Source: [Clostridium] symbiosum
GTDB lineage: Bacteria; Bacillota; Clostridia; Lachnospirales; Lachnospiraceae
DNA: 64,000 nucleotides
NCBI GenBank assembly: GCA_036419695.1
Contig: CP143946.1
Span: 3,156,001 to 3,220,000 of the forward strand
Direction: 5' to 3'
The translations under genes and the position numbers were made by a program. Positions 60,374 to 64,000 of the stretch are shown here, piece by piece. A model generated the notes under the pieces. The model searched no databases. It worked only from the letters and a program-made list of their open reading frames with translations, and had not been told where the DNA came from. How positions within the stretch are numbered: position 1 is the stretch's first letter; each line of letters starts with the position of its first letter.

Positions 60374-61651
60374 CTATTTCATGAGCAGATTCGGCAGGAA
60401 CATCAGAATCTGGGGGAAGATGGCTATAACGAAAACCACAACAATCAGGGAAAGAATAAAGGGCGCTGCCCCCGAGACCACCCTCCTGAACGACAGGCCG
60501 GTCGTCGACGCCACGGTGAACAGGTTTACCCCAAACGGCGGCGTCACTACCCCGATGATCAGGCTGAGGCAGAAGACCATTCCGACTATCAGGGGATCGA
60601 TGCCAAGTTCGATTCCAATCGGCGCCAGGATTGGGGCCAGAATTACAATGCTTGTCAGCGTTTCCATGAGCGCGCCCACAATCAGCATCAGCAGGCAGAG
60701 GACGATCAGATAAATAAATTTCGTCCTTACGATCGGAATAACAAGAGCTGCGAGTGTCTGGGGAATCTTAGCATAGGCCAAAATCCAGCCGAAAAGGTTG
60801 GAAACACCCAGAATCAGCGTGATCATCGCAGACGTCTCAATCGTGGAGACCATGGTTTTTCTGAGTTTCCCAAGGGATAATTCCTTCAGGCAGAAACCCA
60901 CCAGCATACCGTAGACGACCGAGACAACGGCCGCCTCAGTTGGAGTAAAGATTCCGCCATAGATGCCGCCCAGAATGATGAGAGGAAGCAGCAGGGCCGG
61001 AAGGGCTCTCCACGTCCTTACAAGCTTCTCCTTCGCCGTGAATTGCTTTTCGCTCGGAGGAATATTCTCTTTCTTTACAATAATCATATTTACGGCAATC
61101 AGGCCGAACACCATCATAAGGCCCGGAATAATCGCGGACATGAACATTTTCGGGATGCTCAGGTTCATGGTGGAACCGTAGACAATCATGCCGACACTGG
61201 GAGGGATGATTGGGCCCAGCGCTCCGCCTGCTGCAACAAGGCCTGCGGAGGTTTCCTCCCGGTAGCCGCTCTGTCTCAGGGCCGGAATCATCAGCGCGCC
61301 AATGGCGGCGATGGTCGCCGGTCCCGAGCCGACCAGGGCGGCAAATATGGCGCAGGATACAATCGTCACAACGCCGACACTGCCCCGGATCCGTCCAAAA
61401 ATACATTCCACCCAGTCAATCAGCCGTTTTGACAATCCGCACTGATCCATCAGGAAACCGGTCATGACAAAGAGCGGAACCGCCAGGAGGACGAAGGAGT
61501 CCATTCCCAGGAAAAATCGCTGGGCGAGCAGCAACAGGGAACCGGAACCGGTCAAGACGAGGAAACCGGCGGTCGCAATGGCAATGCTGAACGCGATGGG
61601 AATTCCGGCCAGCATCAGTACAAACATAAGTCCGAATAAAAGTAATGCCAT
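60374..61651 (-). CDS. TRAP transporter large permease (DctM)
   Basis: 425 residues with about 12-13 membrane segments of the DctM type: GIPIAFSIAIATAGFLVL, LAVPLFVMTGFLMDQ, GPATIAAIGALMIPAL, GALGPIIPPSVGMIVYG and VTPPFGVNLFTVA. The start overlaps the dctQ stop (TGATG). It forms a Na+-driven uptake system for an organic acid with the small permease and binding protein upstream. Confidence 0.95.
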   Translation of the reverse strand: MALLLFGLMFVLMLAGIPIAFSIAIATAGFLVLTGSGSLLLLAQRFFLGMDSFVLLAVPLFVMTGFLMDQCGLSKRLIDWVECIFGRIRGSVGVVTIVSCAIFAALVGSGPATIAAIGALMIPALRQSGYREETSAGLVAAGGALGPIIPPSVGMIVYGSTMNLSIPKMFMSAIIPGLMMVFGLIAVNMIIVKKENIPPSEKQFTAKEKLVRTWRALPALLLPLIILGGIYGGIFTPTEAAVVSVVYGMLVGFCLKELSLGKLRKTMVSTIETSAMITLILGVSNLFGWILAYAKIPQTLAALVIPIVRTKFIYLIVLCLLMLIVGALMETLTSIVILAPILAPIGIELGIDPLIVGMVFCLSLIIGVVTPPFGVNLFTVASTTGLSFRRVVSGAAPFILSLIVVVFVIAIFPQILMFLPNLLMK

Positions 61652-62154
61652 CAGCCATCCACCTCCTCTTCTCCTTCCGTCCCGGTATCTCTAAGCTCCG
61701 TAAAATTAGCCAGGCATTGAATGACAATTCCAACACAGCCGATTGGGATTGCACAGTAGACATATCCCATCGGGATCCCCAGAGCCGCGCTCGAACGCAC
61801 CATCATCACCTTAACCATATTGACTCCATAGACGCCGATGAGCACGGAGGCCGTTATCATGGCAAGCTGGACCACCGCCGCATGGTACCGTCCGGCTTTC
61901 CCGTGAATAAAATCACCGATGACGTCGATTGTCGCATGGCTCGCATGACGAGTCGCCAGTGAGGCTCCCATCATGCTCATCCAGATAAATGCGTACCTGG
62001 CTCCTTCTTCCGTCCAGGGCAGGGAAGCTTTCATAAAATATCTCGTAGTCACCTGGAGAAACGTCGTTATTATTACAAGGGCGAGAAACAAAGTTCCGGC
62101 GGCCGAGTACAGCCAAAGGAATTGATCCGCCACCCGCTTGAACCCATTTTTCAT
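61651..62154 (-). CDS. TRAP transporter small permease (DctQ)
   Basis: 167 residues with four membrane segments. The first half has the family pattern LALVIITTFLQVTTRYFMKASLPWTEEGARYAFIWM. It lies between dctP (12 bp gap) and dctM (overlap). ATG start. Confidence 0.93.
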   Translation of the reverse strand: MKNGFKRVADQFLWLYSAAGTLFLALVIITTFLQVTTRYFMKASLPWTEEGARYAFIWMSMMGASLATRHASHATIDVIGDFIHGKAGRYHAAVVQLAMITASVLIGVYGVNMVKVMMVRSSAALGIPMGYVYCAIPIGCVGIVIQCLANFTELRDTGTEGEEEVDG

Positions 62155-62165
62155 AAAAATCTCCC

Positions 62166-63266
62166 CTATTCATCGATTCCCAGCAAATTTACAGCCTCTT
62201 CATAGATTTCGGCGCTGATGTTGTTTTTGTAATTTTCATAGATTGGCTTTACGAGTTTCCGAAACTCCTCGATGTCCGCAATGTCGTTGACCTGGATTCC
62301 GGCTTCCTTCATCGCCTCCAGCTGTTTCCCCTCATTCTCGGCCACGGCCAGACGTTGATCCTGCCCCGCCTTTACCGCCGCATCCCTTAAAACCTGCTGA
62401 AGTTCCGGCGTCATTTTATCGTAAAGGTTCTGGCTGATGCTGATTGAAAGCGCATTGTAGAAGTGTCTTGTCATGGAAAGGTATTTGCACACCTCGTAAA
62501 AGCCGACCGTATATCCGTTGCCTACCGGGACTTCAATTCCGTCAATCGTCTTCTGCTGGATTCCCGTATACGTCTCCGAATAGGTCATCGGCGTTACATT
62601 TGCCCCCAGTGCAGAAAACGTATCCACGAAGATGGTCGTCTCCGGAACTCTCAGCTTGACTCCACTCAAATCGGCCGGTGTATTGATTGGACGGATATTG
62701 TTGAAAATGTTCCTGAACCCACCCGAACCCCAGCCCAGATGAACGGCTCCCGTCGTCTGGGACAGTTCCTCAAGAAGGCCTGCGACCATTGTGCTGTCCA
62801 GAAGTTTCTCCGCTGCCGCCTCGTCCTCCAGGAAAAACGGCATGTCCATGATTGTCGTCTTATTATTGTAAAGTCCGAAAATATTACCCGTTGCAATACA
62901 CATGTCAACCGTGCCCATACCAAGCCCCTCGTAGCTGTCCATTTCCCCTCCAAGCTGACCGCTCGGGAAAATTTCGATCGTCACTTTTCCTCCCGTCGCC
63001 TCTTCCACATTCTTCTTGAAGTTTGTCGCCAGGATATGGTAGGGGTCATCATCGGCGGGAGCGGAACCGTGGCCCAGCTTAATCGTCATTTCCGGAAAAT
63101 CCGAAGCGCCCGCGTCCGCGTGATTTTCCTCCGCAGACGGCACAGCTGCCTTTGTCTCCGGGGCGCTCTTTGTTCCGCCCGACGAACTGCATCCCGCCAT
63201 TGTAACCGCACCCAGAATTGCCGCCATTGTAAGAGCCGTTGTTTTTACCCATAACCTTTTTTTCAT
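62166..63266 (-). CDS. TRAP transporter substrate-binding lipoprotein (DctP)
   Basis: 366 residues. The lipoprotein signal has the lipobox TMAGC at Cys26, then an Ala/Glu linker, then the DctP fold (about 55-360: IKLGHGSAPADDDPYHIL, IEIFPSGQLGG, the ligand-site Arg in VKLRVPETTIFVDTF, and PMTYSETYTGIQQKTIDG). ATG 63266 has AAGGAG 10 nt upstream; starts upstream to 63323 are rejected. The solute is probably a carboxylate; its identity is open. Confidence 0.94.
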   Translation of the reverse strand: MKKRLWVKTTALTMAAILGAVTMAGCSSSGGTKSAPETKAAVPSAEENHADAGASDFPEMTIKLGHGSAPADDDPYHILATNFKKNVEEATGGKVTIEIFPSGQLGGEMDSYEGLGMGTVDMCIATGNIFGLYNNKTTIMDMPFFLEDEAAAEKLLDSTMVAGLLEELSQTTGAVHLGWGSGGFRNIFNNIRPINTPADLSGVKLRVPETTIFVDTFSALGANVTPMTYSETYTGIQQKTIDGIEVPVGNGYTVGFYEVCKYLSMTRHFYNALSISISQNLYDKMTPELQQVLRDAAVKAGQDQRLAVAENEGKQLEAMKEAGIQVNDIADIEEFRKLVKPIYENYKNNISAEIYEEAVNLLGIDE

Positions 63267-63319
63267 AAAGCGCATCTCCTTCTCTCTGTATGTTCTTTCC
63301 ATCTCAACCTTCCTCACCG

Positions 63320-64000
63320 TCACAGCGACAGCAGGAAATTATAGTTCTCATTCATCATCTGGTAAAGCTGTTCTTCCTTTGCTCCCGCGTATCCCAGCAG
63401 CTGGGCAAATATCCTGAGTTCCTCCGCAGGCCACCCCTTCCTGTTATGCCCTGCATCCGAGGCCAGAATAAAATGATCCACGCCGTATTTCTCAAAACAT
63501 GCCGTATAATCGTAAAGGTTGGCGCTCCGGGGAATCGGGCAGAGTTCATTGGCACAGAACTCCATGTAAGCGCCCAGGCGGACCAGTTCTCCCACCGTGG
63601 CAATATCCAGATCCGGCACCTTGAAAAACGGATGATCAACCACCAGTTTCCTGAAACCGTTCTCCTTCGCCACCCTTGCCAGTTTCAATATTTCCGAAGC
63701 GTGGATATGGCCGGTCGCCAGGATAATACCGGCGTCTTTGCACATTTCCATAATCTCCATGACTGAAGTTTTTATATTTCCCTCTTCGTCCAGTATTGTG
63801 ATTGGTTCCAGCGTGCGGCTGCGGCTGTTTTCCTCCGTGTAGCCGAAGCTGCCCAGGGCGCCGAAAGCAATCTCATGGCCCAGCGCATGGTAGGTCGGCA
63901 GCCAGACAACCTTCGCCCCCATCTCGATGGCCGGACTCACGGCCATGGGATTCAACCCTCCCATGTGATAATCGAGCACCACGCCGCCATAAACCCGGAT
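63320..64000 (-). CDS. DUF6282-type metal-dependent hydrolase (5' end outside window)
   Basis: 227 codons of a gene that continues past the right edge. The frame is open to the edge, and RVYGGVVLDYHMGGLNP reads across the annotated start. It is amidohydrolase-like, with histidines and an aspartate at barrel-strand ends (YHALGHE, ATGHIHASE, VVDHPFF, ILASDAGHN). These are typical metal ligands. The DUF6282 name is from pattern recognition. It ends 53 bp before dctP in the same direction, so the TRAP system probably imports its substrate or product. Confidence 0.8.
   Translation of the reverse strand: MRVYGGVVLDYHMGGLNPMAVSPAIEMGAKVVWLPTYHALGHEIAFGALGSFGYTEENSRSRTLEPITILDEEGNIKTSVMEIMEMCKDAGIILATGHIHASEILKLARVAKENGFRKLVVDHPFFKVPDLDIATVGELVRLGAYMEFCANELCPIPRSANLYDYTACFEKYGVDHFILASDAGHNRKGWPAEELRIFAQLLGYAGAKEEQLYQMMNENYNFLLSL

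Overview
The window looks like a chromosomal piece of an anaerobic Firmicute of the class Clostridia, most likely family Lachnospiraceae (Enterocloster/Lachnoclostridium-like). This rests on Gram-positive Shine-Dalgarno sites, a T-box leader on pheST, the tig-clpP-clpX-lon-engB order, DUF4364, DUF5716 and DUF5717 proteins, many TRAP/Tct uptake systems and roughly 50% GC. The genus cannot be fixed from the sequence alone. Most genes are on the minus strand.

Layout. 1-0.45 kb: AT-rich 3' end of a caspase/CHAT-like gene and a 76-bp near-perfect palindrome, abutting the 3' side of tmRNA (ssrA), a classic island insertion point. 0.5-8 kb: ssrA, smpB, a marR-cfa pair with two identical operators, a worn IS256-type transposase relic, rnr, secG, eno. 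8-14.4 kb: a Na+/alanine symporter and a 1570-residue PAS/GGDEF/EAL/GGDEF protein. 14.6-18.8 kb: pheS-pheT under a Phe T-box (specifier UUC), bracketed by two copies of a ~130-bp repeat. 19-30.4 kb: a citrate/aconitate fermentation region with a regulator, a YbhJ-type aconitase-family hydratase, citF, a LysR regulator, TctCBA and citD-citE. The transported acid is probably taken up by TctCBA, possibly (de)hydrated by the aconitase-like enzyme, and cleaved by citrate lyase. citC, citX and citG are absent here.

30.5-38.5 kb: a YfcC-type carrier whose N-terminus is separated by an apparent 1-nt frameshift, an M20 amidohydrolase, an uncharacterised membrane protein, a 37-kDa nucleoid-associated protein and a DMT exporter. 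38.7-44.4 kb: an uncharacterised three-gene operon (DUF5717, a DUF5716 actin/Hsp70-fold ATPase-like protein, a TPR-like protein). 44.6-51.2 kb: malic enzyme, DUF4364 protein, a small membrane protein coupled to an acyltransferase, a MATE exporter with an operator inside its promoter, and an ECF-like sigma factor with a Cys-containing tail. 51.4-58 kb: tig-clpP-clpX-lon-engB proteostasis cluster. 58-64 kb: a DJ-1/PfpI protein, a DUF975 membrane protein, a CYTH protein, and a TRAP transporter (dctP-Q-M) next to a DUF6282 hydrolase cut by the window edge.

The most unusual feature is a family of intergenic elements (R1; copies at 18.8, 35.3, 35.9, 48.0 and 59.7 kb) with terminal inverted repeats and several nested inner arms. 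Full copies are ~300-325 bp, two are deletion derivatives, and inner-arm changes are compensatory between copies. Two further repeat types (R2 around pheST; a short R3 motif) are also present. No CRISPR array, tRNA, rRNA or intact insertion sequence was seen.
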